NCBI RefSeq assembly: GCF_044502415.1
Contig: NZ_CP172402.1
DNA from: Haloimpatiens lingqiaonensis
GTDB taxonomy: Bacteria; Bacillota; Clostridia; Clostridiales; Clostridiaceae
Length of the DNA stretch: 64,000 nucleotides
Direction: 5' to 3' (one strand)
Positions 25,912 to 34,973 of this stretch are shown piece by piece. How positions within the stretch are numbered: position 1 is the stretch's first letter; each line of letters starts with the position of its first letter. Both the position numbers and the translations under genes were made by a program. The notes beneath the pieces are model-generated. The model saw only the letters and a list, made by a program, of their open reading frames with translations. It searched no databases and was not told where the DNA came from.

Positions 25912-27543
25912 ATGGATATAATATTGTTTAATGGTAGAGTGGTTACTATGGACGAGGAAAATATAAGATGTGAAGCAGTAGATATAAAAGGAGATAAGAT
26001 ATACGCAGTTGGAGACAATGAGGAGATACTAAATCTTAAAAATAAAAATACAAAATTAATTGATTTAAATGGGAAATTGATTCTTCCAGGTTTTACAGAT
26101 AGTCACATGCATTTATTAGGGTATGCTAGCAGCTTACAAAAGGTGGATTTAAGAGATGCACAGTCTATAGAGCAGGTAATAGAGAAAACGAGAAATTTCA
26201 TAAAGGAAAGAAATATACCTAAGGGACATTGGGTGCTAGGTACTAATTGGAACCACGAAAATTTTAAAGAAAAAAGATTTTTAGACAGAAATGATTTAGA
26301 TAAAATATCTAAAGAGCATCCTATAAGTTTAATAAGAGCTTGTTATCATGTTTATTCTGTGAATAGTAAAGCTTTAGAAGTTTTAGGTATACAACAGGGT
26401 AAATTACCAAAAGTTCAAGGTGGAAAAGTAGAAACGGATGAAAAGGGAATTCCAACAGGAGTGCTTACAGAAAATGCAGTTTGGCTAGCCGATAATGCTA
26501 TAAATGAACCCACTTTAGAGGAACTTAAAGATATGATAGAAGAGGCTGCTGAAAAAGCTTGTGAGCAAGGGATAACTACAGTTTTTTCTGATGATTTTGC
26601 ATATCTTCCAAGTAGAGATTATAAAAAGATAATTAAAGCTTATAGGGAACTTATAGATGAAGGTAGACTAAAAGTAAGAATAAACCAGCAATGCAGGCTT
26701 TCAGACATGGACATATTAGAAGATTTTTTAAATGAAGGATGGCATAAGGATAAGGGAGATAAAAATTTTAAATTAGGACCTTTAAAATTAATATGTGATG
26801 GTTCTTTAGGCGCAAGAACTGCTTATTTATCGTACTCCTATAAAGATAAACCTTCTACTTTTGGAATGATTGGTTATAGTCAAGACGAATTAGATGAATT
26901 AATAATAACTGCTCATAAAGAGGGAATGCAAGTATCTACACACTGTATAGGTGATAAGGCCATGTATATGGTTTTTGATAGCATTGAAAAGGCACAAAAA
27001 TTATACCCGAGAAGTAATGCTAGACATACTATAATACATGCACAAATAACAGATGAAATTTTGATCAATAAATTTAAAGAATTAGAAGTTATAGCTAACG
27101 TCCAGCCTATATTTTTAAATTATGACCTTCATGTGGTTGAAGAGAGAATAGGAAAGGATAGAGCAAAGCATACTTACAATTGGAAGACCATGTTAGATAA
27201 AGGCATTCATTTAACTTTTGGCTTAGATTGTCCTATAGAGGCCTTTGATGTGCTGCCTAATATATATTCTGCAGTTACAAGGAAGGATTTAAATGGATAT
27301 CCAAAAGAAGGCTGGCTTCCAGAACAAAAGTTATCAGTATATGAGGCAGTAGAAGGATTTACTATAGGAGGAGCTTATGCATCTTTTGAGGAAAATGTTA
27401 AAGGTTCTATAACTCCAGGTAAATTTGCAGATATGGTTATTTTAGAAGAGAATATTTTTAATGTAGATCCAGACCACATTAAAGATGTAAAGATAGAAAC
27501 TACAATTTTAGGTGGAAAAATAGTTTATAAGAGAGGGAAGTAA
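25912..27543 (+). CDS. YtcJ-type metal-dependent amidohydrolase
   Basis: The 543-residue protein belongs to the Amidohydrolase_3 group. It has an N-terminal beta-sandwich, the metal motif SHMH (His65, His67), later His in THCIGDKA and HAQI, an Asp in GLDCPIEAFD, and the closing sandwich (SITPGKFADMVILEENIF). Relatives hydrolyse C-N bonds in ring or N-acyl compounds, but natural substrates are mostly unknown. GGGGGA precedes ATG. Single gene; repeats follow at once. Confidence 0.88.
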   Translation: MDIILFNGRVVTMDEENIRCEAVDIKGDKIYAVGDNEEILNLKNKNTKLIDLNGKLILPGFTDSHMHLLGYASSLQKVDLRDAQSIEQVIEKTRNFIKERNIPKGHWVLGTNWNHENFKEKRFLDRNDLDKISKEHPISLIRACYHVYSVNSKALEVLGIQQGKLPKVQGGKVETDEKGIPTGVLTENAVWLADNAINEPTLEELKDMIEEAAEKACEQGITTVFSDDFAYLPSRDYKKIIKAYRELIDEGRLKVRINQQCRLSDMDILEDFLNEGWHKDKGDKNFKLGPLKLICDGSLGARTAYLSYSYKDKPSTFGMIGYSQDELDELIITAHKEGMQVSTHCIGDKAMYMVFDSIEKAQKLYPRSNARHTIIHAQITDEILINKFKELEVIANVQPIFLNYDLHVVEERIGKDRAKHTYNWKTMLDKGIHLTFGLDCPIEAFDVLPNIYSAVTRKDLNGYPKEGWLPEQKLSVYEAVEGFTIGGAYASFEENVKGSITPGKFADMVILEENIFNVDPDHIKDVKIETTILGGKIVYKRGK

Positions 27544-27544
27544 G

Positions 27545-28147
27545 TACCGTAGGAAAAAGCTGCCTTTAATTCCGTGATAAAATTCAAATTTTGGACTGTG
27601 AACAATACTCTAGGAACTAAGGGAGAATTGACAATTGACAATGGACAATTGATAATTAAGTAAGATGTAAAAGATTAGGTACTAGGTACTGGGTACTAGG
27701 TGCTAGGAAAGGACGATTTTCCTCCACTGCGTTACGGAAAATCTTTATTAAATAAAATGTAATAGTAAAACAAGCTATAAGGTAAAAAGTAAGAAGTTGA
27801 GCACTTAAAAAGTTCTTTTGGCGTAGCACGTTGATTTATAATGAAAGATTTATTAAAGTTATTAATGTTTTATGGGGTAAGTGAAAGTATAACTATTTTT
27901 GCAACCTATCGGTCTGCGGGCTGACCAGCCCTTTAAGCAATAGTTCTTCAAAAATTCAGCTTTGCTGAATTTTCACCACAACCATTACCTTTTACTTATT
28001 CACAAATTAATTATAAAAAACTCCTTGAGTTTTATCCTTTACTCTTACTTCTTACTTTTTACCTATTTATTACCTTTTCTCTTCTACAAACTAAGATTTA
28101 TACAAACAATTGCCTTACGGCAAAATGAATTAAATTTTAGTTACTGT
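27545..28147. repeat. Mosaic of dispersed intergenic repeats left of IS copy 1
   Basis: From left to right: a half copy of the GGAAAAA(T/G)CTGC...TTGGACTGTGAACA module (27552-27610), TAGGTACTAGG-type repeats (27672-27708), GGACGATTTTCCTCCACTGC (27711), and a segment with CCTATCGGTCTGCGGGCT (27905) also found at 55275. After it comes the AAACTCCTTGAGTTTTATCC segment of the TAACTCAAC family (28018). No gene is supported here. Confidence 0.6.
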
Positions 28148-29612
28148 CTTTAGTTCTGCAAAATAAAAAGTCAAATTGGTAATGCTACCAAAAAATAAAT
28201 ATGGCACACCGACGGTTTCCGTGATATATAAAAGTTATTACTCAATTAATCACACGGGAGGTTGTCAGTATGCCAAATAAATTTACTAACCATATTATAT
28301 CCATAAATGATGAACTTTACAATTATTTAAATGATGTAAACTATGGAATGAATAAGCCACAATTTCATCATTTAACCACTATTATTGATGGATTAATAAA
28401 CTTAGATGGCACAAAATCCTTATTAAAAGTTTCAGAGCATATATTAACTGCTAAAAGCAGCAGTTCTATATATAGATTTTTGAGTCACTCTAAATGGGAC
28501 GATAGTCTCATTGATAGAAATCGTATTAATTATCTAAATTTGCATTTTAATAAACTCATAAAGCCAAAATCCGTAGGATTTCTGGTGATAGATGATACTG
28601 TGAATCCTAAGACTCAAGCAAAGAAAATGCAAGGCTTAAGCTAAAATCACTGCCATACAGAAGGCAAAACTCTTTGGTCTCACTGTGTTGTTACCTCTAA
28701 TTTTGTTGCAGGGGATATGTCTATCCATTTAAACTACAAGCCTTATTTAAATGAAGAAAACTGTAAAAAACACAATAAAACTTTTATGGGCAAAACAGAT
28801 ATAGCTTTAGATTTTATTAGCTCTTTTGAAAAACCCACTAACTGTGACAAAATATATTGTCTTGTTGACAGTTGGTATACAAGCGAAAAGCTAATCGAAG
28901 GTTCTCTGCTAAAAGGTTTTAACCTCATTGGTGCTTTGAAATCTAACAGAAAAATCTCTCCATTAGGAATCACAATGCAAATTAAAGAATTTGCTAAATA
29001 TATAAATCCAGCTACCTTAGATGTAGTTACCATCGAAGGAACTGAGTATAGAGTATATAGATACGAAGGTAAAGTTTCAAAGTTTGAAAACGCAACAGCG
29101 TTAATTTGCTATGAAGTTGATGGAGATACTTTCAAAGACCCTGTGTATCTAATGTCTACAGATGTAGAACTTAGCAACGAAACTATAATAAAATACTATC
29201 TAAAAAGATGGAGCATTGAAACGAACTACAAATATCTTAAAACACATTTAGGCTTTGACGAATATAAGGTTCAAGGTATACTCTCTATCGAGAGATACTT
29301 TCTGCTTACATTCTTAGCAATCAATTTTCTAGAAATTTATAGGTTGCATCATCTTAAGGAGCTTCAGACCATTGGCGACACTATAAAATCTGTTAAAAGC
29401 CTAGCGGCTAAAGAATTAGTGCATTTTATTTATGAGCAAGCTAAAAACAATGTACCCATAGAATTAATACTTGATGAGCTGAAATTAGCTTCTTAGAAAA
29501 ATTTTCAAGTTATTTATAGGACAAATATAGTGTGAAACACTGTAACTATATTCCTGTCAAGGAATTTGAATCTACAATTGGTATTTCAACTTCTTAAATT
29601 AAAGAAGTTAAG
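28148..29612 (+). mobile_element. IS4/IS701-like insertion sequence, copy 1
   Basis: The 1465-bp unit is bounded by imperfect inverted ends (CTTTAGTTCTGCAAAA; complement of the right end CTTAACTTCTTTAATTT). TTACTGT is directly repeated on both sides (28141-28147, 29613-29619), a 7-bp target duplication. It is the same length and nearly the same sequence as the copy at 46251-47715. It carries one transposase gene, here inactivated. Confidence 0.88.
28270..29496 (+). pseudogene. Transposase of IS copy 1, nonsense mutation
   Basis: The frame equals the 408-residue transposase at 46373-47599 except for TAA at 28642-28644 where the other copy has TAC (Tyr125), and one His/Pro change (MSIHLN against MSIPLN). 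The stop falls after the first catalytic Asp region (FLVIDDTV) and before CLVDSWYTS and the Glu segment RWSIETNYKYLK. The truncated product lacks most of the DDE domain. It could still be moved by the intact copy. Confidence 0.9.
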
Positions 29613-29619
29613 TTACTGT

Positions 29620-29775
29620 TTTATTTTAATAAGTATCATATAACTTTTTGAAAGGCTACGCCTAAAAAATATTATGAGCGTTTTCTTTTTACATTCTAAA
29701 ATTTTTCGTAATGCAATGAAGAAAAATTATCCTTCACTAGCCCACTAGCCCACTGGCAAACTAGCCCACTGAAAA
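29620..29775. repeat. Repeat arm right of IS copy 1, running into the 3' end of thiE
   Basis: AGGCTACGCCTAAAAAATAT (29654), AATTTTTCGTAATGCAATGA (29699) and tandem CTAGCCCACT units (29738-29772) follow each other. The same modules in the opposite order occur at 37893-38000. The last codons of thiE overlap GTGACTCTGTCAC. Confidence 0.6.
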
Positions 29776-30402
29776 TTGTGACTCTGTCACAATTTTCTTA
29801 AGTTCTTCAGTTGCTTTTTTTATGTCGTTACTTCCAAGAATGCAAGATATTATAGAAACCCCGCTCACACCAGTTTCCATAACTGATTTTGCATTAGAGT
29901 GATTAACACCGCCTATGGCTACAGAAGGAATGTGAATTTTTGAAGTTATTTCTTTTAGTGCCTCCAAACCTATAGGGATATCTATATCTTTCTTAGTATT
30001 GGTGGAAAATACAGCGCCAAGACCTAAGTAGTTTGCTCCCTTGCTTTGAGCTTCTAAAGCTTCTCTTGCATTACCACAGGATATACCTATTATAGTGTCT
30101 TCACCCAATATTTTTCTTGCATATTCTATAGGCATGTCATCTTGACCTAAATGAACACCTTCAGCTTTGATTGCCTGGGCTATATCTATTCTGTCATTAA
30201 TTATAAGTGGTACATTGTAGTATTTAGTTATTTGATGAATTTCATTAGCTATATCAAAAAATTTTCTAGTGGATGCATCTTTTTCTCTAATCTGTATTAT
30301 ACCAGCGCCACCCTTTATTGAGTCCTCCACTGCTTCTTTTAAAGAAATATTTTTTAAAAAGCTTCTATCAGTGACTAAATAAACGTTATAGTTAATATTC
30401 AA
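29761..30402 (-). CDS. thiE: Thiamine-phosphate synthase
   Basis: A 213-residue TIM-barrel ThiE with VYLVTDR at the start, GIIQIREKD, NDRIDIA, GVHLGQDD and GLGAVFSTNTK. It joins HMP-pyrophosphate and thiazole phosphate into thiamine phosphate. It lies 26 bases after thiD in one TPP-controlled operon. GGGGG precedes the start on the minus strand. The final residues (TESQFSVG) are encoded in a dispersed repeat, so the tail may have been altered. Confidence 0.93.
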   Translation of the reverse strand: MNINYNVYLVTDRSFLKNISLKEAVEDSIKGGAGIIQIREKDASTRKFFDIANEIHQITKYYNVPLIINDRIDIAQAIKAEGVHLGQDDMPIEYARKILGEDTIIGISCGNAREALEAQSKGANYLGLGAVFSTNTKKDIDIPIGLEALKEITSKIHIPSVAIGGVNHSNAKSVMETGVSGVSIISCILGSNDIKKATEELKKIVTESQFSVG

Positions 30403-30428
30403 AATTAATCCCCCCGTTATAAAATTTT

Positions 30429-31232
30429 TTACTTGTAATCCACATTGGCTTTATTATAGAGTTCAATAAAGTGACCTAAAGGGCCAACTCCGTGACCAAT
30501 AGAAAAAGAATTTTCTATTGCATTTGTAATATAATTTTTAGATTTTTTTACAGATTCCTCAATATCTATGCCTTTTGCTAAATGTGATGCTATGGCAGAA
30601 GATAAAGTACAACCTGTACCATGAGTGTTAACAGTTTCGATTCTTTTTCCAGGTATTTTAATAAATTTTTGTCCTGTATATAGGATATCGTTTGCATCGT
30701 TGCATCTGTGACCGCCTTTTATAAGTACCCATTTAGGGCCCATTTTTGAAATTTCTAAAGCTGCTTTTTTCATATGTTCTTCATCTTCTATTTTAAATCC
30801 AGTTAAGCTTTCGGCTTCAGGAATATTTGGAGTTACTATGTGGGATATTGAAATTAATTTTTTTAGTTCTTCTACTGCTTCTGGCTTAAGTAAAAAATAT
30901 CCGCTTTTTGATATTATAACAGGATCTACTACTATGTTTTTAGCTTTATAATCTAATAAAAGCTCTCTTATGGTTTTTACAATTTCGCTATTTGAAACCA
31001 TGCCAATTTTTACAGCATCTACTTTAATGTCATCAAAGATGCATCTTATTTGAGAACCTACTATATTTTTATTTATTTCTTGTACATCAAATACACCTTT
31101 GGTATTTTGACATGTTACAGCAGTAATTACACTCATGCCATAAACTCCTAAAGCACTCATGGTCTTTAAATCTGCCTGTATACCTGCTCCTCCACAACTA
31201 TCAGAACCTGCAATAGTTAAAACTTTTTTCAT
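30429..31232 (-). CDS. thiD: Hydroxymethylpyrimidine (phosphate) kinase
   Basis: A 267-residue ribokinase-fold ThiD with AGSDSCGGAGIQADLKT at the start, VVDPVIISKSG, and the anion hole HGTGCTLSSAIA near the C-terminus. It phosphorylates HMP and HMP-P to HMP-PP for ThiE. CGGGAGGAC precedes ATG. First gene after the TPP riboswitch. No thiazole-forming genes are nearby, so thiazole must come from salvage or from genes elsewhere. Confidence 0.94.
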   Translation of the reverse strand: MKKVLTIAGSDSCGGAGIQADLKTMSALGVYGMSVITAVTCQNTKGVFDVQEINKNIVGSQIRCIFDDIKVDAVKIGMVSNSEIVKTIRELLLDYKAKNIVVDPVIISKSGYFLLKPEAVEELKKLISISHIVTPNIPEAESLTGFKIEDEEHMKKAALEISKMGPKWVLIKGGHRCNDANDILYTGQKFIKIPGKRIETVNTHGTGCTLSSAIASHLAKGIDIEESVKKSKNYITNAIENSFSIGHGVGPLGHFIELYNKANVDYK

Positions 31233-31332
31233 TTATAGTCCTCCCGATTATTATAGTATTTATAAATGTTAAAAAATAAAAGGTATACCGCAGAGGTACA
31301 CCTTAAAAGTTAATAATTTCTAAATTTAAAAA

Positions 31333-31360
31333 TAAAAAACTGCTTAAAGTAAAGCAGCAC
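31333..31360 (-). terminator. Terminator of the TPP riboswitch
   Basis: On the minus strand GCTGC and GCAGT arms with TTTAC...TTTAA between are followed by TTTTTTATTTTT. It stands just after the riboswitch and before thiD and is the likely off-state structure. Another hairpin with a T-run (31270-31306) comes nearer to thiD. Confidence 0.75.
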
Positions 31361-31384
31361 ATAATAATTTTAGAAGTTATGTAC

Positions 31385-31472
31385 CTACTTACCTACGCCA
31401 GTATTATCTGGTATCAGGTTCAAAGGGTTAGAGCTATAACTCTTCTCAGCTTTACGCACCCCCGTAGTATTT
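31385..31472 (-). promoter_or_regulatory. TPP riboswitch (THI element)
   Basis: On the minus strand the conserved THI parts appear in order: GGGGGTGC, GCTGAGA, ACCCTTTGAACCTGAT, and then a stem ending CCAGCGTAGGTAA. It lies in the leader of thiD-thiE, about 150 bases upstream of thiD. Binding of thiamine pyrophosphate should favour the terminator that follows and lower expression. Confidence 0.95.
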
Positions 31473-31612
31473 ATTAAGTTAATTATAATAATATTATATC
31501 AAATAAAAAAAGTATTTCAATGTTTTAATGTATTTGTAACTTTTTATATTAATGGAATGGTATTATAATAAAAGATAAGAAAAATAAATTACTTATGGAA
31601 AGGAAAAGAAGT

Positions 31613-33010
31613 ATGGGGAGAAGAACTCGAAGCCAAAAAAACAATAAATTTAATAAATCTAAGGTATTATTAATATTATCAGTATTTATAATTTTAGTGG
31701 TAGCTGTAGCATTAGGTGTAAGGTATCATATGCATTCGGTTTGTGAAAAATATGATAATGTTATATATCCAGGCGCCATAATAGAAAATGTTGATGTTTC
31801 TGGAAAAACAAAAGAGCAAGCAATAACTTTACTTAATGAAAGGTATGGGGATAAAGTATTAAAGAAAAATATATTAATACAAGCTCCTAATAAAGAGTAT
31901 AAAATTAATTATTCTCAATTAAATGCAACCTATAATATTATAGAAACCGTAAATAAAGCTTTTAATTATGCTAGAAATGAAAATCTTTTGGTAAAATATA
32001 AATTAATAAAAAATCCTAAAAATCAAAAGTTTATTTTGAAATTTAAATATGATGACAAATATATAGATATAGTATTGGATGAAATGAAGAAGGAAATAAA
32101 TAGAGAGCCTAAAAATGCTACTATAAGAAAAGTTGGAGAGGCAAGCTTCCATGTTACTGAAAGTATCAATGGAAAGACATTAAATGTTGATAAATTAAAG
32201 AAAGATATAAGCAGTAGCATAAATGGTCAGGTTGATAATAAAGATTTAGTTATTAAGCCTGAAATTAAAACCGTAGAAGCAAAGGTTAAATCAGAAACTT
32301 TAAAAAGTATAAATTCTAAAATATCCGCTTTCAGTACAAAGTTTAACACTGCCCCTTCAAATGCAAATAGAAATTATAATATTAAATTATCTGCAAAAGC
32401 TATAAATGGACTAACTATAATGCCAGGAGAATCCTTTAGTTTCAATGAAGTAGTAGGTGAAAGAAGTGCTGCTAGAGGATATAAGGATGCACCGGTAATA
32501 ATAGGAAGCAAGGTTGAAAGTGGATTAGGTGGAGGTGTGTGTCAAGTATCTAGTACATTGTACAATGCAGTTTTGAGAGCTAATATGAAATCAACTCAAA
32601 GAACCCCCCACACTTTACCATCTAGTTATGTACCTAAAGGATTAGATGCTACAGTAAGTTATGGAAGTTTAGATTACAAATTCAAAAATACTTTAAATTA
32701 TCCTGTATATTTAGAAAGCTATATTGAAGGAAATACATTGGTTTGTAATATATATTCAAATTCAAGTCTTAATGATTTAAAATATGATTTTGTTAGCGAA
32801 GTTTATGAAACTATAGAAGCAAAAACAAATTATGTAAATGATTCAACACTTCCAAAGGGAACGGAAGTTATAGAAACATCAGCTAAAAATGGGTACAAAG
32901 TAAAAGTTTACAAAATAACTTATAAAAATGGACAACAAATTTCAAAAGACTTAATATATAATGATTACTATAAACCAAGAAATGGAGTAGTTAAAAGAGG
33001 CACAAAATAA
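31613..33010 (+). CDS. Membrane-anchored VanW-family protein
   Basis: The 465-residue protein has a basic N-terminus and one membrane helix (VLLILSVFIILVVAVALGV), a peptidoglycan-binding-like region (about 55-225), and a VanW domain (about 230-400; MPGESFSFNEVVGERSAARG, GGGVCQVSSTLYNAVL). The end resembles a G5-type segment. It is probably outside the membrane and cell-wall related; VanW's exact role is not known. ATG at 31613 follows GGAAAGGAAAAG; an ATG at 31595 lies upstream of that site. Confidence 0.85.
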   Translation: MGRRTRSQKNNKFNKSKVLLILSVFIILVVAVALGVRYHMHSVCEKYDNVIYPGAIIENVDVSGKTKEQAITLLNERYGDKVLKKNILIQAPNKEYKINYSQLNATYNIIETVNKAFNYARNENLLVKYKLIKNPKNQKFILKFKYDDKYIDIVLDEMKKEINREPKNATIRKVGEASFHVTESINGKTLNVDKLKKDISSSINGQVDNKDLVIKPEIKTVEAKVKSETLKSINSKISAFSTKFNTAPSNANRNYNIKLSAKAINGLTIMPGESFSFNEVVGERSAARGYKDAPVIIGSKVESGLGGGVCQVSSTLYNAVLRANMKSTQRTPHTLPSSYVPKGLDATVSYGSLDYKFKNTLNYPVYLESYIEGNTLVCNIYSNSSLNDLKYDFVSEVYETIEAKTNYVNDSTLPKGTEVIETSAKNGYKVKVYKITYKNGQQISKDLIYNDYYKPRNGVVKRGTK

Positions 33011-33046
33011 ATGTATAAATAAAACGTAGATCTTGGGGGAATTATT

Positions 33047-34075
33047 ATGAAAAATAGAATTAGAGATTATGGAATAAATATAGGTAAATTAAAGACAGGT
33101 ATAAATAATTTAATTACGGATGTGCCTGGGGTGAAAGTTGGACATGTAACCTTAAGAAAGGGCAATATAAATACAGGGGTAACAGCTATAATTCCTCATG
33201 AAGGAAATATATTCAAGGAAAAGTTAGTAGCTTGCAGTCACGTTATAAATGGATTTGGAAAAACTGTAGGAACTGTTCAAATAGAAGAATTGGGAACATT
33301 AGAAACGCCTATTTTATTAACCAATACGTTGAATGTTGGGTTGGTAAGTGATGCTTTAATAGAATATATGCTTAAGGAAAATGAAGATATAGGAGTTACA
33401 ACGGGAACCATAAATCCTGTAGTATGTGAATGTAATGATGGCTATTTAAATTGTATAAGAGAAAGAAATGTAAGTAGGGGGCATGTTTTTGAGAGTATAG
33501 AGAGTGCTGATGTAATATTTAAAGAGGGAGCCGTTGGTGCAGGAACAGGAATGACATGTTATGGTTTTAAAGGTGGAATAGGTTCAGCTTCTAGAATAAT
33601 AGAATTAGATAGTAAAGAGTATACTATAGGAGTTTTAACCCTTACTAACTTTGGAAGAGGCGAAGACTTAGTGGTGGATGGAGAAAAAATAGGAGAAAAG
33701 GTATTTTGCTGTAATGAAGAAGATAAAGGGTCTTGCATAATAATAGTTGCAACGGATATTCCATTAAGTTATAGACAAATTAAAAGGGTTTGTAAAAGAG
33801 CTTCTGTGGGTATGGCTAGAACAGGTTCATTTATAGGTAACGGCAGCGGAGAAATAGTAATAGGATTTACTACAGCTAATAAAATAAATCACTACGAAGA
33901 TAAAGATATAATAAGCATAAAAATAATAAATGAAGATAAGATAAATTTAATTTTTAGAGGAGTTGCTGAGGCAGTTGAGGAGGCAGTGTTGAATTCCTTA
34001 GCTTGCTCAGAAACTTTAAAAGGAAGAGATGGGCATGTTAGACAGGGATTTGGTGAGATTTTAGAAAAATTATAA
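33047..34075 (+). CDS. P1-family peptidase (DmpA/BapA-like aminopeptidase)
   Basis: A 342-residue Ntn-type hydrolase with the family opening ITDVPGVKVGHVTL, the G(A)GTGM segment, and the self-cleavage site GGIGSASR (nucleophile Ser near residue 180). Members cut themselves into two chains and remove N-terminal D-, beta- or L-amino acids from small peptides. TTGGGGGAATT precedes ATG. It is 37 bases after the VanW gene, probably in the same transcript. Confidence 0.88.
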   Translation: MKNRIRDYGINIGKLKTGINNLITDVPGVKVGHVTLRKGNINTGVTAIIPHEGNIFKEKLVACSHVINGFGKTVGTVQIEELGTLETPILLTNTLNVGLVSDALIEYMLKENEDIGVTTGTINPVVCECNDGYLNCIRERNVSRGHVFESIESADVIFKEGAVGAGTGMTCYGFKGGIGSASRIIELDSKEYTIGVLTLTNFGRGEDLVVDGEKIGEKVFCCNEEDKGSCIIIVATDIPLSYRQIKRVCKRASVGMARTGSFIGNGSGEIVIGFTTANKINHYEDKDIISIKIINEDKINLIFRGVAEAVEEAVLNSLACSETLKGRDGHVRQGFGEILEKL

Positions 34076-34092
34076 CCTAAAAGTAATTTAAT

Positions 34093-34172
34093 TCCCTATT
34101 TTCAGTTTCTAGTCCCAAATCCCCAAGTAAAGATTTTTCTAGGGATTTGGGATTGGAGATTAGAGATTGAAT
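34093..34172. repeat. Large imperfect hairpin between convergent genes
   Basis: AGTCCCAAATCCCC faces GGGATTTGGGATTGGAGATT, extending to TCCCTATTTTCAGT...AGATTGA. Purine-rich GGGATTGGAGATT-type strings recur at 8205 and 43051-43075. It may act as a bidirectional terminator, although no long T-run follows. Confidence 0.5.
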
Positions 34173-34173
34173 A

Positions 34174-34653
34174 CTAAGGGTTTATTTTTTTAAAAATTTC
34201 AGTATTTATTATGAAATTATATTGAGAATTATGCTTTTGTACATCTTGTAATATTTCAAAGGCCATATTAGTGAAGGATTCATTGCAAACACTTTGAATC
34301 ATTAGTATATAAAATTTAGTGAATAAATCTATATATGTTTGATTGTTAAAAAAAGCTATTTGAATTCCTTCAATAAAATCAGCAGGAGTGTTAAAGATTT
34401 CTTTTTCAGTTATAGGTGCATTTTTACCGTTAAAATATAAAAAGAAGTTTTTTAATAAACACTGATGCTTATCCATATCAATTTTAATAGAATTTAATAA
34501 TTTTACTTCACTTCTAGATGATGTATTTTTTATCAGGTAATTGAAAAGTGCTTTATTATAATATTCTTTTTTCATATATTGAAGGGAAAGATTTATTGCA
34601 TCATCTAAACAATTTAATTTAACATTATAAACAGGTGGCATGCCATCGTACAA
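34174..34653 (-). CDS. Ferritin-like small protein (degenerate metal site)
   Basis: From a TTG start at 34653, six bases after GGAGGTG, the 159-residue protein begins MYDGMPPVYN. It is all-helical and resembles the ferritin-like protein at 38882-39460 in layout (YGGMMYD against YDGMPP). However, the expected Glu and ExxH metal ligands are mostly missing (for example MDKHQCLLKN, QSVCNESFT). It may be structural, possibly spore-related, but that is a guess. A longer reading from ATG 34686 would run through the binding site. Confidence 0.6.
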   Translation of the reverse strand: MYDGMPPVYNVKLNCLDDAINLSLQYMKKEYYNKALFNYLIKNTSSRSEVKLLNSIKIDMDKHQCLLKNFFLYFNGKNAPITEKEIFNTPADFIEGIQIAFFNNQTYIDLFTKFYILMIQSVCNESFTNMAFEILQDVQKHNSQYNFIINTEIFKKINP

Positions 34654-34795
34654 ATTTATCACCTCCAGTGATAAAACATATAACATATAAATGATATAAA
34701 AGTGTATAATAATATAATATGAATAAAAATACCTTTTGTTGAAATAAATATTCTAAATTTATTTATATTTTTGTTTATAATATGTTAAAATTTAT

Positions 34796-34925
34796 CCGAT
34801 GACTACCTGCCGTAACACTCCCACTTCTAACAAAGTGGGAGATAACGGCAGCTACGTCCCTGGATAACGATCTCTAACTTTCAGATGGAGTAAAAACTCC
34901 ATCTGAAGCTAAGAGCTCTGTTTAT
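34796..34925 (+). mobile_element. 130-bp two-hairpin element, copy B
   Basis: Same element as at 25331 and 44371, preceded by TTTAT and ending in CTCTGTTTAT. Its right hairpin is perfect (TCAGATGGAGT with ACTCCATCTGA). It ends 34 bases before the ribosome binding site of the S1-domain gene, so it lies in that gene's promoter or leader. Confidence 0.75.
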
Positions 34926-34973
34926 ATGAGCAAAAGGATTTTAAATATTTTTACAAAGTAAGGAGTGTTTCAA

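Noticed and set aside
27962..28153. Plus-strand reading frame of 63 codons
   Set aside because: It consists of repeat modules, is very hydrophobic by composition and enters the IS end.
29738..29772. CRISPR-like array of CTAGCCCACT units
   Set aside because: The units are only about 8-10 bases with no unique spacers, and they recur inside composite palindromes at 37912 and 38275.
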